10,415 bases of DNA from positions 1 through 10,415 of the forward strand of contig JACFNM010000126.1 of NCBI GenBank assembly GCA_019454915.1, in the 5' to 3' direction. Of the stretch, positions 1 through 6,465 are shown in pieces. The notes under the pieces are model-generated. The model saw nothing but the letters and a program-made list of their open reading frames with translations. It was not told the DNA's origin and did no database searches. This DNA comes from Chitinophagaceae bacterium. Lineage in GTDB: Bacteria; Bacteroidota; Bacteroidia; Chitinophagales; Chitinophagaceae. Each line of letters begins with the position of its first letter. Positions within the stretch are counted from its first letter, which is position 1. A program made the position numbers and the translations under genes.

Positions 1-199
1 AGACGTATTGGAAAAAGGTACCTGGATATTTGTAACGATAATCGGCGTGATGAGCTTATTCTCTGTGTTCTTTATGGGGTCAGGGGATAACAGCCAGTTT
101 ATTAAGGGAATCAATACCAATCAGCAGCAGCAGACTACCCCGGTTATTCCGCAGCAACCTTTGCCGGCAAGTCCGCAGGAAGCCCCCGTACAGCCTTAG
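1..199 (+). CDS. secG: SecG, preprotein translocase subunit (C-terminal part only)
   Basis: The reading frame is open from the window edge (first full codon at base 2) and reads DVLEKGTWIF before a single hydrophobic segment of about 20 residues. A hydrophilic tail rich in Gln and Pro follows, ending at TAG 197-199. SecG is the small two-helix subunit of the SecYEG inner-membrane channel. In Bacteroidota SecG proteins I recall a T-D-x-L-E-K-G-T-W sequence just before the second helix and a low-complexity Q/P/N tail, which fits here. The first helix and true start lie upstream of the window, so a TTG start at base 8 would be an artefact of the cut. A hairpin terminator follows about 30 bases downstream. 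Recognition rests on a short match, so it is good but not certain. Confidence 0.8.
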   Translation, partial: DVLEKGTWIFVTIIGVMSLFSVFFMGSGDNSQFIKGINTNQQQQTTPVIPQQPLPASPQEAPVQP

Positions 200-230
200 G
201 CCGGAGGAGTTGATAAAAATTATTAAATTA

Positions 231-262
231 AACCCTGTTCGTTTTTGGCAGGGTTTTTTGTT
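231..262 (+). terminator. Rho-independent terminator after secG
   Basis: A perfect 7-bp stem, AACCCTG (231-237) with CAGGGTT (249-255), encloses an 11-base loop and runs directly into a T tract (254-259). It lies between the secG stop and mltG, so mltG probably has its own promoter or depends on readthrough. Confidence 0.8.
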
Positions 263-303
263 TATTTTCAGCCTGAAAAATACAACCGATAATCTGGGAA
301 GAA

Positions 304-1326
304 ATGGTTAAAAAATTGATTCTGGTGCTCATCGTCCTGGTCCTGGGAGCGGCAGGTTATGGAATCTGGAAAGTGAAAGGACCCGGTACGTCTTTTGAAT
401 CAGACCGGTATTGGCTATATATAAAAACAGGAAGTGATTTTAATAGCCTGCTACAAATAATAAGCAGAGACACAGTGTTCAGGAATCCCGGGTTGTTTTC
501 ATTTGTAGCCAAAAAGATGAAATTACCTCAGAAGATAAAGGCAGGGCGATATGAAATAAAAAACGGGGCAAATATCTGGGGCGTAATACAGAAACTGGTT
601 AAGGGAGAGCAGACGCCGGTTAACCTTGTTATCACCAAATTCAGGACCAAAGAAGATTTTGCAAAGTTTGCCGGACAGAAGTTAGAATGTGATTCTGTTG
701 ACATCATAGATTATTTGAACAATCCGGACTCTCTTCAGGTAGCTGGGTTAGATACCAGCAATGTCTTAACCGCTGTCATTCCCAACACCTATAGCTTTTT
801 CTGGAATACCAGCGCAAGCGGATTATTCAGGCGCCTGTTGCAGGAAGAGAAGAAGTTCTGGAAAGAAGAGCGGGTGGATAAAGCTCGGAATTTGGGGCTT
901 ACGACTCAACAGGTTTATATCCTCGCATCTATTATTGAGGAAGAAACGAATAAATACGATGAAATGCCTCTGATGGCAAGCGTCTATATTAACCGGCTAA
1001 ACCGGGGAATGCCCCTCGGCGCAGATCCAACAATAAAGTTTGCGATTCGGAACTTTGGCGCCAGGAGAGTCACCCGCGTTATGATTAACGAGAGTGCCGC
1101 GTCGCCATATAATACCTATAAAAACAAGGGGCTTCCGCCCGGACCGATATGTACGCCTTCCATTAAAACGATTGACGCCGTGCTTAACGCAGCTTCCACT
1201 CAATACCTTTATTTCTGCGCCAAGCCCGATTTTTCGGGATATCACTCATTTGCCGTTACTGAAAATGAACATTTTAGAAATGCCCGCGCCTATCAGCAAG
1301 CATTAAATCGTTTAAAGATAAAATAG
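304..1326 (+). CDS. mltG: Endolytic murein transglycosylase MltG (YceG-like)
   Basis: MltG cleaves nascent glycan strands within the chain at the inner membrane and is thought to set glycan length by releasing polymers from the synthesis machinery. The 340-residue protein has a short cytoplasmic N-terminus (MVKK) and one membrane anchor (about residues 5-22). A LysM-like region follows (about 35-110, including the KAGRYEI segment), then the YceG catalytic domain (about 150-335). The family signature LASIIEEET is at 207-215; by alignment with the E. coli enzyme, Glu212 is the likely catalytic acid. The downstream motifs VYINRL (227-232), MPLGADPTIKFA (236-247), SPYNTY (267-272) and GLPPGPICTPS (276-286) are all present. 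Length is normal. The start is the ATG with GGGAAG close upstream. The YihY-family gene begins 15 bases after the stop, so the two are probably cotranscribed. Confidence 0.95.
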   Translation: MVKKLILVLIVLVLGAAGYGIWKVKGPGTSFESDRYWLYIKTGSDFNSLLQIISRDTVFRNPGLFSFVAKKMKLPQKIKAGRYEIKNGANIWGVIQKLVKGEQTPVNLVITKFRTKEDFAKFAGQKLECDSVDIIDYLNNPDSLQVAGLDTSNVLTAVIPNTYSFFWNTSASGLFRRLLQEEKKFWKEERVDKARNLGLTTQQVYILASIIEEETNKYDEMPLMASVYINRLNRGMPLGADPTIKFAIRNFGARRVTRVMINESAASPYNTYKNKGLPPGPICTPSIKTIDAVLNAASTQYLYFCAKPDFSGYHSFAVTENEHFRNARAYQQALNRLKIK

Positions 1327-1341
1327 TTACATTAGAGGGAT

Positions 1342-2304
1342 ATGACAAAGCTTGAGCGCATTGTTTTGGGATTGCCGCCGGTTAATTTTTTGATTTCCAG
1401 GTCAAAAAAATTAATTCTGCCCGGCTTCCAGGGATTGCCACTCTATGATGTTATCCTTTTCTTTCTTCGGCAGATAAAAAAAGAGGGACTGAATATCAGA
1501 GCTGCCGCTATATCGTTTAATATGTTAATGGCCATTCCGCCATTCATGATTTTCCTTTTTACCCTGGTACCCTATCTGCCCGGGCAGAAGGATTTTGTAA
1601 AAGAGTTACTTCAGTTGGTGCGGGAACTGACTCCCAATAGAGAAACTTATGTGTGGATAAAAGAGTTTATCGAAGATTTTACCAAGCCGAGAAGCGGATT
1701 ATTGTCTGTGGGTTTTATTGTGGCCGGTTTTTTTGCATCTAATGCAATGATGGGCATCATGAACTCTTTCAATCGTTCTCTGCACATCAATTACCGGAGG
1801 AAGAGGAATTTCTTCCAAAACCGGGCTACGGCGCTGAAATTAACCTTTTTTATTGCCCTGATGTTTATGGCTTCTATTCTGCTGTTAATCCTGCAGGGGA
1901 GTATATTAAAATCGGTCTTACAGTGGCTGAGCATCGAAAATGCTACCATCCGGTGGTGGATAAGTTCATTACGATGGATTGTCATTATCGCGCTGATTTA
2001 CTACGCAATAGGGCTTATATACAGGTATGCGCCTTCCAGCCGGCACAAATGGAGTATCAATTCTCCGGGGGCTATTTTAACCACTTTTTTGATTATTGCA
2101 CTTACCGTTTTGTTTAGCTATTGGGTTAATAATTTTGGTACCTATAATAAAGTATATGGCTCTATCGGAACCGTAATTATCCTGATGTCTTCTTTCTTTT
2201 TTAACTCCCTGATCCTGCTTATCGGCTTTGAGTTGAATGTTAGCATCTATCAATTGAAAGGTGAAGCAGAAAGAGCTCAGAATAGAGAGGCAGAGTCATC
2301 ATAG
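1342..2304 (+). CDS. YihY/BrkB-family integral membrane protein
   Basis: The 320-residue protein has about six hydrophobic helices, near residues 55-79, 119-140, 165-187, 206-227, 242-262 and 272-297. The N-terminal helix contains the family pattern RAAAISFNMLMAIPP (53-67). The C-terminal region has the characteristic YNKVYGSIG (268-276) and GFELNV (295-300), close to the usual GAELN. Members were once called ribonuclease BN or serum-resistance protein BrkB; the RNase assignment was an error, and the molecular function remains unclear, with transport or envelope roles suggested. The ATG is preceded by a purine-rich GAGGGA set unusually close to it. It follows mltG by 15 bases, suggesting one transcript, but that does not establish a shared function. 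Confidence 0.92.
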   Translation: MTKLERIVLGLPPVNFLISRSKKLILPGFQGLPLYDVILFFLRQIKKEGLNIRAAAISFNMLMAIPPFMIFLFTLVPYLPGQKDFVKELLQLVRELTPNRETYVWIKEFIEDFTKPRSGLLSVGFIVAGFFASNAMMGIMNSFNRSLHINYRRKRNFFQNRATALKLTFFIALMFMASILLLILQGSILKSVLQWLSIENATIRWWISSLRWIVIIALIYYAIGLIYRYAPSSRHKWSINSPGAILTTFLIIALTVLFSYWVNNFGTYNKVYGSIGTVIILMSSFFFNSLILLIGFELNVSIYQLKGEAERAQNREAESS

Positions 2305-2411
2305 GTGTCTTTTTGTAAGAGATAGGGAAAGTAGGATTGCGAGGTGCGGAATTCTAAGGTGATTTATTTAATTTGCCCTGCTTACCTTCAATGGTTAATT
2401 AAATTTTTGTT

Positions 2412-3059
2412 ATGACGATTATTTCTCCATCTCTGTTGGCCTGTAATTTCCTGGATCTTCGCGAAGTGTGTAACATGTTGAATGAGAGCGAGGCAGACTG
2501 GTATCATTTAGATGTCATGGATGGACGTTTTGTACCAAATATAAGTTTTGGATTGCCGGTGATTGAAAAAATCAGGACGGCTACCGATAAACCCTGCGAT
2601 GTTCACCTGATGATTGTGGAGCCGGGGAAATATGCTGCCGACTTTAAGAGCGCCGGCGCTGACCATTTGATAGTACACTACGAGGCATGCCCTCATCTTC
2701 ACAGGAATATTCAGCAGATTAAAGATTTGGGAATGAAGGCAGGGGTTGCCATCAATCCCCATACGCCCGTTCAGTTATTAGATGATATCTTACAGAGCAT
2801 TGATATTGTGTGTTTAATGAGCGTTAACCCCGGTTTTGGCGGACAGGAGTTTATACCCCATTCTCTCAGTAAAATTCAGGCGCTTCGCAAGCGGATAGAC
2901 CAGTTAAATCTCCCTACCATTATAGAAGTAGATGGCGGGATCAACCTTGATAATGCGGGCGTTGTGGTTCAATCCGGCGCTCATGCACTGATTGCAGGTA
3001 CCACCATTTTTAATGCGGCCGATCCAAAAAAGGTGATTCACCAATTAAAGCATTCGTAG
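2412..3059 (+). CDS. rpe: Ribulose-phosphate 3-epimerase
   Basis: This cytoplasmic TIM-barrel enzyme interconverts D-ribulose 5-phosphate and D-xylulose 5-phosphate in the pentose phosphate pathway. All signature elements are present in 215 residues, the usual length: ISPSLLACNF (4-13), HLDVMDGRFVPN (32-43), DVHLM (63-67), VNPGFGGQ (138-145), EVDGGI (172-177) and the phosphate-binding AGTTIF (195-200). The metal ligands His32, Asp34, His65 and Asp174 are intact, and Asp34 and Asp174 are the acid/base pair. The start is the ATG immediately before TIISPSLLA, without an obvious Shine-Dalgarno, which is common in Bacteroidota. A 107-base gap separates it from the YihY gene, and I see no convincing terminator there, so cotranscription is possible. 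Confidence 0.97.
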   Translation: MTIISPSLLACNFLDLREVCNMLNESEADWYHLDVMDGRFVPNISFGLPVIEKIRTATDKPCDVHLMIVEPGKYAADFKSAGADHLIVHYEACPHLHRNIQQIKDLGMKAGVAINPHTPVQLLDDILQSIDIVCLMSVNPGFGGQEFIPHSLSKIQALRKRIDQLNLPTIIEVDGGINLDNAGVVVQSGAHALIAGTTIFNAADPKKVIHQLKHS

Positions 3060-3114
3060 AATACCCATGGTATGTAGGATTTTGGCGATGAATTCAATGC
3101 GTACTATTACATCT

Positions 3115-3168
3115 TTTCAGCGGTTTTTTTAGGCTGAAACTCAGTATGGTATTGGTTTGGTTACCATA
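3115..3168. repeat. Pair of inverted repeats between rpe and the Crp-family gene
   Basis: Two perfect 7-bp inverted repeats lie in tandem: TTTCAGC (3115-3121) with GCTGAAA (3133-3139), and TATGGTA (3145-3151) with TACCATA (3162-3168). A shorter TAAGG/CCTTA pair follows at 3167-3181. The loop of the first contains seven T, but no T tract follows either stem, so neither is a textbook terminator. They could be an atypical rpe terminator or binding sites upstream of the regulator. Confidence 0.35.
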
Positions 3169-3271
3169 AGGTAATGCCTTAAGAGAATCCTGTATTTTTT
3201 ATAATAATAGGATTTCTTACCCGTTTAATGTATGATAATTCCATTTTTATCCTATTTTAATTTCTATCCCC

Positions 3272-3922
3272 GTGAAAAAATTTACATTAATTGAACCCGA
3301 CACTATGGAAAAAATGATTGGTGTTTGCCAGCATTATAGTCCGTTAGATGATGCCAGTCAGGAGGCGCTGAAAAGAATTATTACCCTGAGAGAATATCGC
3401 AAGAACAGCCATGTTTTTGAGCAGGATCAATTTTGCGGAGACCTTTTTGTGGTTTTGAAAGGCTCTTACCGCCTTTTTCATAAGGCGCCGCAAAAAGAAC
3501 ACACTACATGGATTGGATATGATGACCATATCATTTCCTCCCTTCATTGTTTACTCTTTAATTCAACTGCCAAAGAAACAATGCACGTGTTGGAAGATTC
3601 CGTCATCGGCGTTATCCCTTATCACGATTTTTTAAACCTTGCCCGCCAGTATGCTGCCATTGACAAGTTGAATCGTACCATCATGAGTACCTTCATCATG
3701 GAAATGCAGGAAAATCTTTTTGCAACCCGTTTTATGGAAGCAGCAGACCGGTATCATTATTTTACCCAAAAACAACCGGAGGCCTTGCAACGGATTCCCC
3801 TTACCTATCTCGCTTCTTTCCTGGGCATTACCAAGGAAAGCCTCAGCCGGATCCGCTCTGGCTTCAGGTTGAGAGATAATAGTATAGCATTGAATAATTC
3901 CTTTTTACGACACGCATCGTAG
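3272..3922 (+). CDS. Crp/Fnr-family transcriptional regulator
   Basis: The 216-residue protein has a cupin-like sensor domain (about 22-125, including the HVFEQDQFCGDLFVVLKGSYRL stretch from 47), a dimer helix (about 128-160) and a C-terminal winged helix. The recognition-helix region is LTYLASFLGITKESLSRIRS (177-196), typical of this family. The phosphate-binding cassette of cAMP-binding Crp (GELAL...RSA) is not evident, since the equivalent region, SSLHCLLFNSTAKETM, has no matching Arg. There is also no N-terminal Cys cluster as in Fnr. Many Bacteroidota regulators of this shape have unknown ligands. The start is GTG at 3272; an in-frame ATG at 3305 would remove 11 residues and cannot be excluded. 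The gene is monocistronic and ends at a strong hairpin; its targets are unknown. Confidence 0.88.
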   Translation: MKKFTLIEPDTMEKMIGVCQHYSPLDDASQEALKRIITLREYRKNSHVFEQDQFCGDLFVVLKGSYRLFHKAPQKEHTTWIGYDDHIISSLHCLLFNSTAKETMHVLEDSVIGVIPYHDFLNLARQYAAIDKLNRTIMSTFIMEMQENLFATRFMEAADRYHYFTQKQPEALQRIPLTYLASFLGITKESLSRIRSGFRLRDNSIALNNSFLRHAS

Positions 3923-3960
3923 GAAGCGAATGATTTTATTATAACTGATTGAACACCGCG

Positions 3961-3999
3961 GGGAAATGACTATAGATTTCATTTCCCTGTTTCATTTTC
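3961..3999 (+). terminator. Terminator between convergent genes
   Basis: A perfect 9-bp stem, GGGAAATGA (3961-3969) with TCATTTCCC (3979-3987), has a 9-base loop and is followed by a T-rich tail (3988-3999). It ends the Crp-family transcript. On the opposite strand no T tract follows, so it is less suited to stop the leftward dehydrogenase operon. Confidence 0.75.
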
Positions 4000-4041
4000 A
4001 GGGGCAAACAGAAGTTCCGTGAAATAGTATTCTTCACCCGC

Positions 4042-4551
4042 TTACCATGGTCGCTCGCTTATGCAGCCATCATATTTTCCTGGCACGGGATAGTAACGAA
4101 AAAAACCGGTCATTCCGATTTCCGAAGACAGATAAGAAGAGACGATTAAATCCTTTATGCTTTTAAACTCTTTATTCTCTTCGTCTAACTTTTTGATGAG
4201 ATCAATTCGCTCTTCTTTTTTACAATCTATGAAGTCATGCATGAAATCCTGATTACTCATCTTGTTGATGCTTGCCAGGGTTTCCTTAAATCTTTTCTTT
4301 TCTTCGTCTGTATAGCAATCCTGTACCACAACAGCTATAAACTCACCTACTCCGGCTTCTTTTGCTCCGGGAGTATCCGTGACGGGAATGATGATATCTC
4401 CAATCTCATTGATCATCTTTACGTCTTTCTTTGAGAGAACTTCATTGAACATCGGTGAATCCTGGTCCTGGCAACTGTAGTTTGTTAACAAGCCAAGTCC
4501 TATAGCTCCCACACCTAACCCGCCCTTTATGATAAATGTTCTTCTTTTCAT
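4042..4551 (-). CDS. Gluconate 2-dehydrogenase subunit 3 family protein (Tat-signal small subunit)
   Basis: This 169-residue protein is the small partner of GMC-type FAD dehydrogenases. In related complexes it carries the twin-arginine signal and helps export the cofactor-loaded large subunit. Seen here: KRRTFIIK (2-9) matches the Tat consensus, followed by a Gly-rich hydrophobic stretch (10-23). A cysteine at position 27 could be a lipid-attachment site, although NYSC is a poor lipobox. Family motifs are DIIIPVTDTPGAKEAGVGEF (52-71) and the C-terminal SSEIGMTGFFRYYPVPGKY (142-160). I chose the ATG at 4551 because it begins the Tat signal; a longer frame back to 4665 overlaps the GMC gene and adds 38 residues of non-signal sequence. 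It starts 11 bases after the GMC stop, so the two form an operon. No cytochrome subunit accompanies them. Confidence 0.88.
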   Translation of the reverse strand: MKRRTFIIKGGLGVGAIGLGLLTNYSCQDQDSPMFNEVLSKKDVKMINEIGDIIIPVTDTPGAKEAGVGEFIAVVVQDCYTDEEKKRFKETLASINKMSNQDFMHDFIDCKKEERIDLIKKLDEENKEFKSIKDLIVSSYLSSEIGMTGFFRYYPVPGKYDGCISERPW

Positions 4552-4562
4552 AAATTGACTGT

Positions 4563-6260
4563 TTACAGGTTTCTTTTGTTTAATTCTTTCACTGCATAAT
4601 CTATAGATCTTGCGGTTAGTGCCATATAGGTAATCGATGGTCCCGGAGTAGTACCCGAAGAACACATAGCCGAGCCATCGGTAATAAATATATTCGGTAC
4701 GTCATGCATCTGATTCCACCGATTTAATACCGAAGTCTTTGGATCGTTGCCCATCCTTGCGGTTCCGGTTTCATGAATGCAGGCGCCCGGTATCTTATTG
4801 CGGTTGAAGGTTTTCACATTTTTTAATCCTCCGGCTTCCAGAATTTCAGCAGCGCTGTTCATCATATCATCCACCATGGCTGCTTCATTTTCTTTGAATT
4901 CACAATCCACGCAGATAACAGGCATACCGTATTTGTCTTTTTTCTCCTCATGCAGGTACATTTTGTTCTCATAATAAGGCAGGTGCTCCGCCCAGGCCGC
5001 AATAGACATGGTCCAGTGGTCAGCAGGTTTTTTCAGGCTGTCTTTAAACTCAGCGCCGAACCCCGGCCCGCCGCCGGCTCTTCCTCTACCAGCGCCTCCC
5101 TGGTAGGTGAAACCGCGCACATAATCTTTCCGTTGGGTGGACTTATTGATATTACGAAAACGAGGCACGAAGATGCCGGTAGGGCGACTGCCGAAAGTAA
5201 GTTTATCTTCAAAACCTTCATAAGTTCCCTGTGCCCCCATGCCATAAGGCATGTCCATTAAGTTGTGACCTAAATGACCGCTGCTGTTGCCCAACCCGTT
5301 GGGAAAGACTTCGGATTTAGAATTTAGTAAGATAGCAGCCGTATTTAAAGTGGAGGCATTCAGAAAAATAATTTTTGCAAAAAAGTCATATTGCTTCATG
5401 GTCTCAGTGTCCACCACCCGTACACCGGTTGCTCTTTTTTTCTCTTTATCATAATACACTTCCTGCACCATGGAAAAGGGTCTTAAGGTCATATTACCCG
5501 TTCTGGCGGCAGCGGGAAGCGTGGCGGAATTACTGGAAAAATAAGCGCCAAATGAACAGGCATGACCTGCGCCGCAACTTCCTTTGTATTGACATCTACC
5601 TCTGCCTTCACCCATGTCAAGGGTATGGTTGGCAGTGCGGCCGTTGATGATCATTCTGCCGTCGGCAAATTTTCCTTTTATCCTTTGTGCCACTTCTCTC
5701 TCCACACAATTCATTTCCATCGGTGGTTGAAATTTACTATCCGGCAGATGAGGTAATCCTTCATAAGAACCTGATATTCCGACGAAGGGTTCAATATAAT
5801 CATACCAGGGAGCGATATCCTTATAGCGGATGGGCCAATCTACGCCGAAACCGTCTCTGGCATTGGCTTCGAAATCCAGGTCGCTTCTCCGATAGCTTTG
5901 CCTGCCCCAGATTAAACTGCGTCCGCCCACCTGATAACCTCTTGCCCATTCGAAGGGTTTCACCTGGATATAGGGATTATCTAGGTCGTTGACAAAATAC
6001 TTTTTAGACCTTTCGTTGTAATTGTAAACACCACTCTGAATGGGGCTGTTCTTCCGGTCTTCATTGGTAATTCTTCCACGATGAGGAAGCTCCCAGTTGG
6101 GCTTCATATCATCGTAGCCTTTGATGTGCTCCACATTTCTGCCACGTTCCAGCACAAGCGTCTTCAATCCTTTCTCGCAAAGTTCTTTGGCGGCCCATCC
6201 ACCGCTAATGCCTGTGCCAACAACTATGGCATCGTACCTGTTTTTATCATTATTACCCAT
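4563..6260 (-). CDS. GMC-family FAD-dependent oxidoreductase (large subunit of a sugar or polyol dehydrogenase)
   Basis: The 565-residue protein opens with a Rossmann FAD-binding motif, VVGTGISGG (13-21), and the ribose-binding acid Glu38 in VLERG. RGYQVGGRSLIWGRQSYR (107-124) fits the second FAD/GMC region. A cysteine-rich loop (Cys223, Cys229, Cys235, then SFGAYFSS) resembles the 3Fe-4S loop of FAD-glucose dehydrogenase. Near the C-terminus, HETGTARMG (496-504) supplies the conserved catalytic His496. The second catalytic residue, normally Asn or His in an NPS/NPT context, appears to be Gly540 (GPSITYMAL). Related pairs (gluconate dehydrogenase; LacA/LacC of Caulobacter) oxidise sugars or glycosides, but the substrate here is unknown. 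It has no signal peptide of its own and probably crosses the membrane with the Tat partner encoded 11 bases downstream. The start at ATG 6260 directly precedes the FAD fold; a longer frame to 6404 was rejected. Confidence 0.92.
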   Translation of the reverse strand: MGNNDKNRYDAIVVGTGISGGWAAKELCEKGLKTLVLERGRNVEHIKGYDDMKPNWELPHRGRITNEDRKNSPIQSGVYNYNERSKKYFVNDLDNPYIQVKPFEWARGYQVGGRSLIWGRQSYRRSDLDFEANARDGFGVDWPIRYKDIAPWYDYIEPFVGISGSYEGLPHLPDSKFQPPMEMNCVEREVAQRIKGKFADGRMIINGRTANHTLDMGEGRGRCQYKGSCGAGHACSFGAYFSSNSATLPAAARTGNMTLRPFSMVQEVYYDKEKKRATGVRVVDTETMKQYDFFAKIIFLNASTLNTAAILLNSKSEVFPNGLGNSSGHLGHNLMDMPYGMGAQGTYEGFEDKLTFGSRPTGIFVPRFRNINKSTQRKDYVRGFTYQGGAGRGRAGGGPGFGAEFKDSLKKPADHWTMSIAAWAEHLPYYENKMYLHEEKKDKYGMPVICVDCEFKENEAAMVDDMMNSAAEILEAGGLKNVKTFNRNKIPGACIHETGTARMGNDPKTSVLNRWNQMHDVPNIFITDGSAMCSSGTTPGPSITYMALTARSIDYAVKELNKRNL

Positions 6261-6280
6261 ATAGAATAGAGAATATTTTA

Positions 6281-6313
6281 TAAATGTATTTAAATTAACC
6301 GGTTGCTTTGCAA
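6281..6313 (-). promoter_or_regulatory. Possible promoter of the GMC/subunit 3 operon
   Basis: On the minus strand TACATTTA (6288 to 6281) matches the Bacteroidota -7 element TAnnTTTG except for its last base. It lies about 20 bases before the ATG. A TTG at 6313-6311 sits 22 bases upstream, slightly farther than the usual 19-21, so the -33 element is weak. AACCGGTT (6297-6304), a perfect palindrome, lies between the two elements and could be an operator. Confidence 0.3.
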
Positions 6314-6360
6314 TAAAGAGGCAGGATAGAATAAAAATTTTACCCTTGTTTTTCACATTA

Positions 6361-6380
6361 TCCGAAAGATTTCCGGAAAG
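6361..6380. promoter_or_regulatory. Palindrome and imperfect direct repeat in the divergent intergenic region
   Basis: TTTCCGGAAA (6370-6379) is a perfect 10-bp palindrome. It overlaps an imperfect tandem repeat, TCCGAAAG (6361-6368) and TCCGGAAAG (6372-6380). It lies about 26 bases upstream of the -33 element of the rightward promoter, a plausible place for an activator or repressor site. No factor is identified. Confidence 0.3.
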
Positions 6381-6405
6381 ACAGGCTAAATAGGCAAACG
6401 GCAAC

Positions 6406-6436
6406 TTTGAGAATCTCTTCTGAATATTTACATTTA
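6406..6436 (+). promoter_or_regulatory. Bacteroidota-type promoter of the AGE epimerase gene
   Basis: TTTG (6406-6409) is followed after exactly 19 bases by TACATTTA (6429-6436). This matches the Bacteroidota sigma factor pattern TTTG-N19-21-TAnnTTTG with one mismatch, at the final base. Transcription would begin near 6440-6445, leaving a leader of roughly 20-25 bases that contains the ribosome binding site. Confidence 0.5.
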
Positions 6437-6452
6437 TAGTGAGTCATTCTTC

Positions 6453-6459
6453 GGAGGAG
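6453..6459 (+). promoter_or_regulatory. Strong Shine-Dalgarno that fixes the AGE start
   Basis: GGAGGAG lies 6 bases before ATG 6466. A match this good stands out among the Shine-Dalgarno-poor starts of this window. It supports ATG 6466 over the in-frame GTG at 6439, which would place the site inside the coding region and add nine residues before the signal peptide. Confidence 0.7.
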
Positions 6460-6465
6460 AATTGT

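Noticed and set aside
3115..3139. The hairpin after rpe as a standard terminator.
   Set aside because: Its T run is in the loop rather than after the stem, so I listed it only as an inverted repeat.
6261..6404. A 48-residue N-terminal extension of the GMC protein.
   Set aside because: It would cover the divergent promoter region and place non-conserved sequence before the FAD motif, whereas GMC proteins of this type begin a few residues before it.
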